Assembly: GCF_022012395.1 (NCBI RefSeq)
Contig: NZ_JAKLTQ010000030.1
Location: forward strand, 1-44,923
Direction of reading: 5' to 3'
DNA from: Arthrobacter hankyongi
GTDB lineage: Bacteria > Actinomycetota > Actinomycetes > Actinomycetales > Micrococcaceae
Length of the DNA stretch: 44,923 nt
Positions 8,931-16,523 of the stretch are shown piece after piece. Made by a program: the position numbers and the translations under genes. The first letter of the stretch is position 1; every line of letters begins with the position of its first letter. The notes beneath the pieces are model-generated. The model did not search any database. It had not been told where the DNA came from and saw nothing but the letters and a program-made list of their open reading frames with translations.

Positions 8931-8987
8931 AGGTATCACTTCTGTTCAGAGGGTCTTCTGCTGGAAGCGCGCGAACCGCTGAGGGAC

Positions 8988-9812
8988 TCAGCTGGCCCCG
9001 CGCACGATGCCGCCGTCAACACAGATGGTCTGGCCGGTGATGAAGTCGGAACCGGGGCCGGCGAGGAAGTCGACGACGTTGATGACGTCCTCCGGGGTGC
9101 CCAGGCGGCGCAGTGCGGCCATGCTGCGCCACGTCTCGAGCCGCTCGGGATCCGCGGCCCCCAGACGCTCGGAGAACTGGCCGGTAGCAATGAACCCGGG
9201 AGCGATCGCATTGGCGGTGACGCCGTGAGGACCGAGCTCCTGCGCCAGATACCGGGTGTAGAAGCTGACCGCAGATTTCGCCGTCGCGTAGTCGGAGCCG
9301 TGTCCGTCGCCCAGAACGGTCATACCGGTGAAGGAGGAGACCGTGATGATCTTCCCCGACTGCCGCTGCTGCATCATCGGCCCGAAGGCCTTGACGGTAT
9401 TGAAGACGGAGAACAGGTTGCGTTCGAAGGTGCTCTGCACGCCGTCCAGGTCCAGGTCGGTGGGCAGGTTCCGGCTGAAGTCGCCGCCGCCGCCGGCGTT
9501 GCAGATCAGGACGTCGGCCCGCCCCCACCGTTCCTGGACGCTGTTTGCGAACTTCTGGAGGGCGGAAGGGTCGGTAACGTCGACCTGTTGCAAGAGGTAC
9601 TCAACGCCGTACGATGCCAGCGTGGCCTCCAGGCTGCCGTCCACGAGGTTGTCGGCCTCAGCCTGGTACTCATGAGCGGACTCGAGATTCAGATCGCAGA
9701 TCGCGATGTTCGCACCGCGGTCTGCCAGCCGGCGGGCGTAGCCCAGGCCAAGGCCGCGTGCGGCACCGGTGACGACGGCGACTTTGCCGTGCAGGGGCTG
9801 ATCGGACTTCAT
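8988..9812 (-). CDS. Short-chain dehydrogenase/reductase
   Basis: A 274-residue classical SDR. The cofactor motif TGAARGLGLGYA is near residues 15-26, ICNAGGGG marks the NNAG position, the catalytic Ser is in ITVSSFTG and the catalytic pair in SDYATAKSAVSF; the C-terminus ends TGQTICVDGG. An acidic residue after beta-2 (ICDLN) suggests NAD(H) preference. ATG 9812 gives the family's normal N-terminus. It lies between the hydrolase and the transporter genes, so it may oxidise the alcohol released when the hydrolase opens the BVMO-made ester or lactone. Substrate is not determined. Confidence 0.9.
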   Translation of the reverse strand: MKSDQPLHGKVAVVTGAARGLGLGYARRLADRGANIAICDLNLESAHEYQAEADNLVDGSLEATLASYGVEYLLQQVDVTDPSALQKFANSVQERWGRADVLICNAGGGGDFSRNLPTDLDLDGVQSTFERNLFSVFNTVKAFGPMMQQRQSGKIITVSSFTGMTVLGDGHGSDYATAKSAVSFYTRYLAQELGPHGVTANAIAPGFIATGQFSERLGAADPERLETWRSMAALRRLGTPEDVINVVDFLAGPGSDFITGQTICVDGGIVRGAS

Positions 9813-9822
9813 AGGTAAATCA

Positions 9823-10653
9823 CTATCCTTCGTGGGTTGATGCGTCGACAAATGTTGCAGCGAGGGTTTCCTCAAGGGCGTCGATGGACGGTTGCGGCTG
9901 CTCGATGGTGGGCCAGTGGCCTGTTGCGGGGAGCCCGATGACACGGACGTTCCCGCCGGCCATTGCTGAGACGACCTGCTGGGCGACAGCCGGCGTCGAG
10001 ATGGGATCGTCCAGTCCGTGCACAACCGTGGCGGTAGCCAGGGATAACGGCGGATTGGACGGCTCCCAGGCCTCGGACATCGCCTTGGATGCCTCGGCGT
10101 AGCGTTCGGGGATCTGGGACATCAGGAAGTTCCTCACGATCAGGGCTGGCAGCGAGGACCTGAGGCGGGTTTCCTGGCTGATCCCGCCGAGGCCGAACCG
10201 GTCTGCGACATGGACCATGCCTTCGGCCAGGGCATCGCCTGCCCGGTCCAGGAAAATGCCCCGCGTCGACTCGTCCGGTGCCAGCACCGGACCGTAGAGC
10301 ACCAGCCCCCTGACCCGTGGATCTTCGGCGGCCAGATGGCGGGCTACCAGGCTGCCCATGGAATGTCCGACCACCAGCAGCCGCACCGCCTCGGCAGGAA
10401 TGGCCTTCCGCGCATCGTCGATCCACTGGCCGAAGGAAGGCACGGCCCGTGCGGCACTCCGGCCCAGGCCGGAGAAGTCCACGCTCACCGTAGTGAACCG
10501 GTCCTTCACCTGCTGTTGGAGCAGGTAGTGGACCATGCCGTTTCCGCCCAAACCGTGCAGGAAGACCACCACATCGGTTGTTGCCCCGCAGACGGGATCG
10601 GTCCGCTCCACCGCGAGCGTGGCGGGTTCGGATCGGAGCGCAGTGCTAGGCAT
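9823..10653 (-). CDS. Alpha/beta hydrolase (esterase/lactonase-like)
   Basis: A 276-residue alpha/beta-hydrolase. The oxyanion-hole motif is HGLGGNG, the nucleophile elbow GHSMGS, the acid HGLDDPIS and the catalytic His lies in LPATGHWPTIEQ. No secretion signal is seen, so it acts in the cytoplasm. ATG 10653 overlaps the end of the BVMO gene by eight bases. A Baeyer-Villiger monooxygenase followed directly by an esterase is a recurrent pair: the first makes an ester or lactone from a ketone, the second hydrolyses it, as in 4-hydroxyacetophenone catabolism. The precise substrate is inferred only to that level. Confidence 0.9.
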   Translation of the reverse strand: MPSTALRSEPATLAVERTDPVCGATTDVVVFLHGLGGNGMVHYLLQQQVKDRFTTVSVDFSGLGRSAARAVPSFGQWIDDARKAIPAEAVRLLVVGHSMGSLVARHLAAEDPRVRGLVLYGPVLAPDESTRGIFLDRAGDALAEGMVHVADRFGLGGISQETRLRSSLPALIVRNFLMSQIPERYAEASKAMSEAWEPSNPPLSLATATVVHGLDDPISTPAVAQQVVSAMAGGNVRVIGLPATGHWPTIEQPQPSIDALEETLAATFVDASTHEG

Positions 10654-12590
10654 CGGCCATGGCCTTACGGGAGTCGTCGGCATGGTCCCGGATGGAGCCC
10701 CGCCGAGTGGTGTTGTAGTGGCTGAGGTCGGCCGTCCGGTTCATGTCCCAGTAGTCCTGTGACGTCCAAGGCATGTTCGCAACCACCCGGCCCTTGGAGT
10801 TCCGGTACCAGGTGGATCCGGTGGGCAGGGCCCAGATCATGGTGCTGAGGGCGGCGTCCAGGTCCTCGTTGTACCGGCGGTAGACCTCCTCGCGGACCTC
10901 GACCCGGGTGGCATCGGCCTGGATCGCGTCGCGGATGATCCGGGCGATGTGCTGGCTCTGGGCCTCGGCCTGGAAGAAGATACTGCCGCCCACGCCGATA
11001 TTGGTGTTCGGTCCGTACAGGATGAACATGTTCGGGAATCCCGGGACGGAAATCCCCAGGTAGGCCCGGGGGTCGTCCTCTCCCCACGCGTCCCGCAGCG
11101 AGCCGTGGGATCCCTCGATGGACAGTGACCCCACCATGCGGGCGACTTTGAATCCGGTGGCGAAAATGACCAGATCGACGGCGGCATGATTGCCGTGGTC
11201 GTCCAGGACCCCGGTCTCGTCCATGGCAGCTGCACGGGAGGCAACCAACTCGACGTTGTCCCGTTGGAACATGCGGCACCAACCGTTGTCCCGCAGCATC
11301 CGCTTCATGCCCGGCGGGAAGTCCGGGACAAGGAGGGGCAGAAGATCCTGGCGGTGGCCCAGCTCCTGTCGCATGAACTCGGTGAGCCGCTCCTTGAGGG
11401 CCTCATTACCGGCGTTGACCATCCCGCGGGCCACGTACTCCGGATCCAGGGTGGCGTTGGGCCGCATTGCCTCGTTCATCGCCAGCATGGACCGCAGCCG
11501 GAACCAGCGCGCATAGGGCTCGATATTCTCCAAGGTCCAGATTTCCCCGGCGGAGAGATGTTCACCGTACTTCGGCGCCTTGGTGACCCACTGGGGGCTG
11601 CGGGTCATCACGGTCAGATGCTCGACGCGGTCAATGATGTTGGGACCAATCTGGTTGGCACTGGCGCCGTTGCCGACGAGGGCCACCCGCTTACCGGTGA
11701 CATCGATAGCCGGGTCCCAGGCCGCCGAGTGGACGACCTGCCCCCGGAACCGGTCCATGCCGGGCAGGTCGGGGATGCTGGGGGCGCTCAGGGCGCCCAC
11801 TGCGGACACGAAGAACTCGGCCTCTTCGAGCCGCTCCCCCCCCGCGGTCCTCGACGTGCACCATCCAGCGCTGGGTGCCCTCGTCGAACTTCGCGGACTT
11901 CACCGTGGTGCCGAAGCGGATGTGCTCTTCCAATCCAAACTCCGCGACGACCTCACGCAGGTACTGCAGGACCTCCGGCTGGGGGCTGTAATACGACGTC
12001 CAGTCATTCTTCCGGCGGAACGAATATGAGAAGTAGTGGCTCAGGATGTCCACCGCGCACCCCGGGTACGTGTTGACCAGCCACGTACCACCGGCGCCGT
12101 CGTAGCGGTCAAAAATGGTGAAGTTGATGCCCATCCGCTTTAGATGAATGGCGGTGGCGATCCCGGACAGGCCGGCACCGACGATGATGACTCGGTACTG
12201 GTCGGTTTGGGCGGGGCGCTCCCCGGCCCAGTCGACGAAGGCGTCCTCCAGAAGCCCCATCTCCTTGCGGAACAGATCCAGTTCGCGCTCTTCGACGTGG
12301 CGCTGTGCCGCCTCCTCGCTGAGGCGGCGAAAGCGGTCCGGGGCCGAGGTGATCGATTCACCCCGGAGACCGCCCCCAACGAAGCGCTCGGCAACCAACC
12401 GTGCAATCCGCTGCCGGGCCTCCTCCGAGAAGTCCTCGGAGAGCGTCAAGGGGTTGCTGATGTATGGGCGGTACTCCTCCAGCAGCACGTCGTCGCCGGT
12501 GTCCTCAACGAGGGCCAGGAGCAGAGCCGCGGTGTCGGCCTGCAGCAGGTTCTGTTCGATTGAGCCGCGGTCCAATGGGTTGGTATTCAT
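10646..12590 (-). pseudogene. Baeyer-Villiger monooxygenase (HAPMO-like), frame broken in an 8-G tract
   Basis: Together the two frames make a ~647-residue flavoprotein monooxygenase. Residues 1-130 form the N-terminal extension seen in 4-hydroxyacetophenone monooxygenases. FAD motif GAGLSGIA, NADPH motif VGNGASANQ, the BVMO fingerprint FRGQVVHSAAW and the late FATGF motif are all present. The frame breaks at 11836-11843, where the coding strand has eight G; seven would restore GGERLEEAEFFVSAVGALSAP. The N-terminal part ends shortly after the FAD domain and the C-terminal part lacks a good start, so as written no active enzyme is made. Homopolymer sequencing error or phase variation are alternatives. 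ATG 12590 has AAGGAG five bases upstream. Confidence 0.88.
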
Positions 12591-12630
12591 GAGTCTCCTT
12601 GATGGTTCCGTTGCAGTGAGGCTAGTCACA

Positions 12631-12649
12631 GATTCCTTTTTATAGAATC
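12631..12649. promoter_or_regulatory. Candidate IclR operator in the BVMO-IclR divergent promoter
   Basis: GATTC-(n9)-GAATC inverted repeat (GATTCCTTTTTATAGAATC) in the 81-bp region between the divergent BVMO operon and the IclR gene. It is A/T-rich against a G/C-rich background. IclR regulators bind short palindromes like this and often control both the adjacent operon and themselves; the site is inferred. Confidence 0.45.
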
Positions 12650-12671
12650 CCTTGTGTGATTAAATTCCTCT

Positions 12672-13427
12672 ATGTCGAATTCAGAAGGCCGGCGCACCTC
12701 GTCCGAGAGCGTCCTGCAGGTTCTCTGGCTCCTCCACCGGCAGCCGGACGTGGGGGTGTCGGATGTCGCTGCAGCCCTAGGGGTCGGCCAATCCACGGCA
12801 CACCGCCTCCTGAGCGCTCTGGTCAACGAGCAGATGGCGGTCCAAACGAGACAGCGCCGGTACCAGATCAGCCCGGGGTATTTGCGGCAATTCGGGGGCC
12901 GGGTATCGGTGGAGCACCAAGCCGACACAATTCACAGTGCTCTGGAGTTACTGGCCGAACTGACCGGTGAAACGACCCACTTGATGGTGCTCAAGTACAA
13001 CAACATCCAGTGCCTGGACAGTGTCGAATCGAAGCAGGACCTGAGGGTCAGCAGCCGCAAGGGCAATATCTGGCCCGCCCATCGAACGGCCAGCGGGCGG
13101 CTATTGCTTCGCGCATTGTCGGCGGAGGCCTTCGAAAGGGCCTATCCGGACGGTCCGCCCGAGGACTCCGGGTTCGGACGGGATCAGCTTGCTGAGTTCC
13201 GCCAGAGCATCCTCCAGTGGCGGGAGGACTACGCCTTTACTCTGGGAGGCGGCGAGACCGGGATTACGGGCATCGCCATGGCCATCAAGGATGACCGGGG
13301 CCGGCCGATGGCTGCCATGGCCGTCAATGGGCCAAGCGTCAGGATCGGCCGCCCCCAGGTCACGGGCATCGCCACCACTATGCGCGGCGTCATCGATGAC
13401 CTCGAGGCACGGCTCCGTGCCTCCTGA
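12672..13427 (+). CDS. IclR-family transcriptional regulator
   Basis: A 251-residue regulator with an N-terminal winged helix-turn-helix (about 10-70: SSESVLQVLWLLHRQPDVGVSDVAAALGV read as consecutive helices, then STAHRLLSALVNEQM) and a C-terminal effector-binding IclR domain (about 85-250, including PAHRTASGRLLLRAL and GETGITGIAMAI). It is transcribed divergently from the BVMO operon with only 81 bp between starts, and is the likely effector-responsive controller of that operon. The effector is probably the ketone substrate or an intermediate. The protein is complete. Confidence 0.92.
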   Translation: MSNSEGRRTSSESVLQVLWLLHRQPDVGVSDVAAALGVGQSTAHRLLSALVNEQMAVQTRQRRYQISPGYLRQFGGRVSVEHQADTIHSALELLAELTGETTHLMVLKYNNIQCLDSVESKQDLRVSSRKGNIWPAHRTASGRLLLRALSAEAFERAYPDGPPEDSGFGRDQLAEFRQSILQWREDYAFTLGGGETGITGIAMAIKDDRGRPMAAMAVNGPSVRIGRPQVTGIATTMRGVIDDLEARLRAS

Positions 13428-13807
13428 CTCCGGCAGAGCGAAACACAGCACGGTTGACCACAGCGCGATTATTCCCACTAAGGCGCCCAAACCTGGCCCA
13501 TGAAGTCGAGCAAACAGGACGTCTTGACCCTAATCCGCGCATAAAGAGCGAATTACCGTGCGACCTGTCCCACTTGCCGGTCCTTGACCGCAGCATTCCC
13601 CGGCCACATCCGGACAGTTAATTAGGTGCGGATTTCCGGGCTCTTGAGATTCGCATATGACCGGCCCGCAAAAATGCCCTCCCGGGTTCCCTAATCGCAA
13701 CAGTCGCAGCGGCCAGGACGGGGATTAGGTAGAGCGGGCAACCCTGAGCAGAGGCGTGCTCGTTGGAAGCATCCCATTTCGAGTGGCCTGCGTGCGCAAT
13801 GATGTCA
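13428..13807. other. Intergenic region upstream of the AraC-type site
   Basis: No gene is supported. Small frames on both strands have no recognisable similarity. The distal end leads into the 21-bp-spaced half-sites described in the next entry. Confidence 0.5.
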
Positions 13808-13908
13808 ATGGCCTGATTTCTAAGGGTGTCGGCCCACTTTGCTCTATTGCCCAGATCGCTAATGTTCCTAGAGTTGGGGCTCAACGGGCCAGCACTGAAG
13901 CTAGCGCG
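13808..13908 (+). promoter_or_regulatory. AraC-type operator, promoter and conserved leader, copy A
   Basis: Half-sites ATGGCCTGATTTC (from 13808) and TCGGCCCACTTTG (from 13829) start exactly 21 bp apart. Exactly 36 bp after the second start lies TTCCTAGAGTTGG (13865), containing a -10-like TAGAGT (13869-13874). A leader follows (GCTCAACGGGCC, CTGAAGC) that is nearly the same in the copies at 23.7 and 25.5 kb. It drives the SnoaL-like gene. The layout fits class II activation by an AraC-family protein whose proximal half-site abuts the -35. Confidence 0.65.
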
Positions 13909-13942
13909 CCACGCCACCAATTCCTATGACAGGAGACCAGAG

Positions 13943-14503
13943 ATGTCGCTGACCGAAGCTCAGCTCTTAAAACTGTGGGACGAGAAGTCTCTCCACGACA
14001 ACCTCATGATGTACTGCAGGGCCGCAGACCGGATGGACATCCAAGGCATCAAGGACACGTACTGGCCGGACGCGACCGACGACCACGGCGGCTATATCGG
14101 CACCGGACACGGGTGGGCCGAGGCCGTCGATGGTTGGAGGGACCGTCAGTACTCGAGCAGCCACTACGTCAGCAACGTGCTGTGTGAGATCGATGGTAAT
14201 CGAGCCCAACGCGAGAGCGCCTTCATCTGCGTGTCCAAGATGGTTGATCCCGGTGTGACGATGTTCCATGGCGGCCGTTACCGCGATCTGTGCGAGAAGC
14301 GCGACGGAGTGTGGAAGGTCTTGGTGCGCACCTGCGTCTGGGACTGGTCCGACGTCCGGGAAATGGCCACGGACTGGCGCGTTTCCGACGTCCCCGAAAT
14401 GTCCAATTGGGGCCTGCGCTTCCCGGATGACCCGATCTATAAGGACTGGTCCTCCAGCGCGCCCACACCCCGACCTGCTCACCAGGATCCGGTCGTCATG
14501 TGA
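13943..14503 (+). CDS. SnoaL-like / NTF2-fold protein
   Basis: A 186-residue protein of the SnoaL-like branch of the NTF2 superfamily. Its N-terminal helix LHDNLMMYCRAADRMDIQGIKDTYWPDATDDHGG is the family's typical opening, followed by HYVSNVLCEIDGNRAQRESAF and the later strands. Such cone-shaped folds act as cyclases, isomerases, dehydratases or small subunits. ATG 13943 has AGGAG seven bases upstream; the longer frame from 13826 runs through the promoter and is rejected. The gene stands alone between its AraC-type promoter and a strong terminator. Sharing that promoter with the flavin reductase and MFS loci suggests a role in the same pathway. Confidence 0.88.
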   Translation: MSLTEAQLLKLWDEKSLHDNLMMYCRAADRMDIQGIKDTYWPDATDDHGGYIGTGHGWAEAVDGWRDRQYSSSHYVSNVLCEIDGNRAQRESAFICVSKMVDPGVTMFHGGRYRDLCEKRDGVWKVLVRTCVWDWSDVREMATDWRVSDVPEMSNWGLRFPDDPIYKDWSSSAPTPRPAHQDPVVM

Positions 14504-14508
14504 CGCAT

Positions 14509-14547
14509 GGGCCCGGCCGGTGAGGCGTTCCTAGCCCGGCCGGGCCC
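14509..14547 (+). terminator. Strong hairpin terminator after the SnoaL-like gene
   Basis: Perfect 12-bp stem GGGCCCGGCCGG (14509-14520) / CCGGCCGGGCCC (14536-14547) with a 15-nt loop, starting six bases after the stop codon, followed by TTG but no long T-run, as is common in high-GC actinobacteria. Confidence 0.75.
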
Positions 14548-14699
14548 TTGCCGCTATCGCGTCAACCGAGCTTGACCAAGTCTGCGCGGAGCCAGCCTCG
14601 AATCCAACAAATAGTTGCAGGCACCACTTGAATTCACCCTCCCGATTCAAGCAGAAGGCTTCAAGATATCGAATTGTCGGATGCTGCTGGCTTGCACTT

Positions 14700-15118
14700 C
14701 TAATATTGGATTCGTTCGCGTCACCAGTAGGACGACTTCGAGCAGTTGGTGCTACGCCGAATAGGGCGTGCTCGTCCCCCACATCAGGACCCCTGGCTTA
14801 ACGACTGGTGGTCGTGGCGCCAGGACGAACACCTCGAGGCCGGCGCCGTCTCCCTCGCCATCATCCCGCCCCCCTGTGCACACGACAGCAGCCCTCTGGC
14901 CCAACGTGAACCCGCTGTTCGACATCTTCGCCGGGCCGCGCGAGGACTTCTCGAACAAGCCAGGCTGGGTGGTGAATGCAGATGACTCCTGGTCCGGGAT
15001 TGAAAGCCGCCCTCGTTCCGGCTCCCGGATGGAAAATTCGTAGAATATGACCAGAACCGCCCTGGAGCATGGCAAGTTCAGAACAACTCGGCCTTTAGAG
15101 ATTGTCTATATCGTCCAA
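14700..15118 (+). pseudogene. Unidentified gene relic with frameshifts
   Basis: Protein-like sequence that changes frame at least twice. Frame one (about 14730-14870) gives DPWLNDWWSWRQDEHLEAG. After the C-run near 14868-14876 another frame gives LWPNVNPLFDIFAGPREDF and GWVVNADDSWSGIE. From about 15029 a third frame gives PDGKFVEYDQNRPGAWQVQ. Aromatic-rich composition, continuity of sense and loss of frame all point to a decayed enzyme gene. I do not recognise the family. Confidence 0.4.
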
Positions 15119-15190
15119 TGGCGAAAGGAGAGGACGCTGCTTCATGCCTGAAACACAGGGCATTATTGCGCTGGCAGATTTTGCGCCGGG

Positions 15191-15370
15191 ATGTCGGAGA
15201 CCGGTGTCACTAACGACATGGCCGGGCTTAAAGGCACAGATTTCGGGCGCTTCAGCGCTGGCATGCTGCCTGTATACGGCGAGGGAAGTGCGGCCCTCCG
15301 CATTGTTTATCCTGACCGACGACTGAATTGTCAGAGGCACTTCCGCAAGTGCGCCCAGCCTTTTTCTTGA
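15191..15370 (+). other. Short open frame, possible gene relic
   Basis: A 59-codon frame from ATG 15191, with a normal-looking middle section (TDFGRFSAGMLPVYGEG, then AALRIVYPDRRLN) and a C-terminus that runs into the hairpin at 15353. There is no good ribosome-binding site and no recognised family. It may be the tail of the decayed gene upstream or a chance frame. Confidence 0.25.
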
Positions 15371-15386
15371 GTGAGAAGGGCTGGGC
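15353..15386 (-). terminator. Hairpin terminator beside the SDR 3'-end relic
   Basis: GCCCAGCC-TTTTTCT and its complement AGAA-GGGCTGGGC form a long stem (15353-15386). It lies just beyond the minus-strand SDR tail at 15415, in the position that the hairpin at 17936-17977 occupies relative to the intact SDR gene. Confidence 0.6.
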
Positions 15387-15414
15387 GGCACTCGCGAACG
15401 CGGCGGAACCGTTC

Positions 15415-15487
15415 TTACTCGGCCAGGCGTCCGCCGTCGACGACCAGCTCGCTGCCGGTCATGTACGAGGCCTCGTCGGATGCACGA
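15415..15487 (-). repeat. Duplicated 3' end of an SDR gene
   Basis: About 70 bp, from the TTACTC stop region to the codons for SDEASYMTGSELVVDGGRLAE, duplicates the last 21 codons of the intact SDR gene at 17999-18748, with a single C/T difference visible over the shared stretch (GTTCTTACTCGGCC onward, up to GTCGGATGC). Beyond that the sequence switches abruptly to an IS256-type transposase. This is the scar of an insertion and recombination event. Confidence 0.85.
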
Positions 15488-15864
15488 CCTCGTCGACCCC
15501 GTTCAGCCGGCGCTGACGCTTCTTCACGATCACCGGCTCGAACGACCCGTCCCGGTCCCGCGGGACCTCGATCTCCACGGGACCGGTCGTCTCGGTCAGC
15601 ACCGTCTTGGCCCGGGTCCCGTTGCGGCAGTTCCCGGGTGCCATTGGCCACGGCGTCATGCTTTTCGTAGCCAAGGTGTTCGGTTATCTCTTCATCGAGT
15701 GCGGTCTCGATGACTGTCTTGGTCAGTTGTTTGAGCAGACCGTCAGGACCGGCCAATGCCAGACCCTGCTCCCTGGCCATCCGCACGAGTTCGCAGGCGG
15801 CTCCTGCCTCGGACAGATCCTTCAGATTCTCGCTGTTCGGCACAGCCTCAAGTGTCGTGGCCAT
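15484..15864 (-). pseudogene. IS256-family transposase, N-terminal fragment, frameshifted
   Basis: The first ~125 codons of an IS256-type (Mutator-like) transposase: MATTLEAVPNSENLKDL, then GLLKQLTKTVIETALDEEI and HLGYEKHDA. At about 15640 one extra base (ACCCGGGAAC) shifts the frame, so the family sequence NCRNGTRAKTVLTE and PVEIEVPRDRDGSFEP continues in a neighbouring frame. The central DDE catalytic domain is missing. At its 3' end the fragment joins the SDR tail, giving a 149-codon chimeric open frame (15415-15864). No active transposase is encoded. Terminal inverted repeats were not identified. Confidence 0.85.
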
Positions 15865-16187
15865 ATCCGGATCCTCCCCGCTAGGCTCACTGCCCGGCGT
15901 GTCGAGCCGAATACACCGTTATTTACAGAGTCCCCCCGGGCCGGATGCACGCGCACAGTCACACGGCAAGGGCTTTGGTGGTAGCAACGATTCGGCCGGC
16001 GCCGGACCCGAACCTCTCAAGGGGAACGAGGTCGGGATCCGACGCATGGCCCGCCGGCAATAATCGGCGGAACGGACGCCGGGGAGCGCGGGCAAGAGGT
16101 CAGGCCGGTACTGCTGTGGCGGAGGCATCCGTCTCCGGCTGCGCCATTCCGGTCGCGGCCAGGTCTTGGTGGGCGGGAGTGCGGTAC
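15865..16187. other. Intergenic region, nothing supported
   Basis: G/C-rich spacer between the IS256 relic and the small protein gene. Overlapping short frames have no family similarity. It could contain the left end of the former insertion sequence, but I could not define an inverted repeat. Confidence 0.45.
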
Positions 16188-16421
16188 TCATTGAGGAGTT
16201 TCCGGGCAGTCCCGTTCAAAGGTCATGCCATAAGGAACTTGAGGACTCAGGGCGACGGTATACGCATCGTAGCGATGCCGGGTGATCAGAACCCCGTACC
16301 GGCGGTCGGATATGGCCAGGGATTTGACTGTTTGATGTGCCGTGTCCAGTTGTTCTTGGAGGGCATTCCAGCCGGTGCCGGCAGCAGCTGTGAGAGTGAC
16401 TTCATAATTGTCGTGTGTCAT
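16188..16421 (-). CDS. Small uncharacterised protein (paralogue of the protein at 365)
   Basis: A 77-residue soluble protein of unknown function. Its C-terminal core GVLITRHRYDAYTVALS-PQVPYGMTFE aligns with GILVTRTAPGRFCVELS-DQVPYGLTWE of the protein at 365-589, and both are preceded by a helical segment of similar length. ATG 16421 has GGAAA about ten bases upstream. It is next to, but apparently not coupled with, the riboflavin kinase/Nudix pair. Two copies in 16 kb, each beside mobile or decayed DNA, suggest a lineage-specific family. Confidence 0.6.
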   Translation of the reverse strand: MTHDNYEVTLTAAAGTGWNALQEQLDTAHQTVKSLAISDRRYGVLITRHRYDAYTVALSPQVPYGMTFERDCPETPQ

Positions 16422-16523
16422 GGATCGCTGTTTCCAGGTCAGAGGAGTTGAGGAGGCCGGGCTAGGTCTTCCAAGTGGTATCGGCGACGGTTGAAGCTCC
16501 CCGCGGTCTTACCTTGGGGTTCC

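Noticed and set aside
13826-13942. N-terminal extension of the SnoaL-like gene
   Set aside because: It runs through the operator and -10 region; the AGGAG and family N-terminus support ATG 13943.
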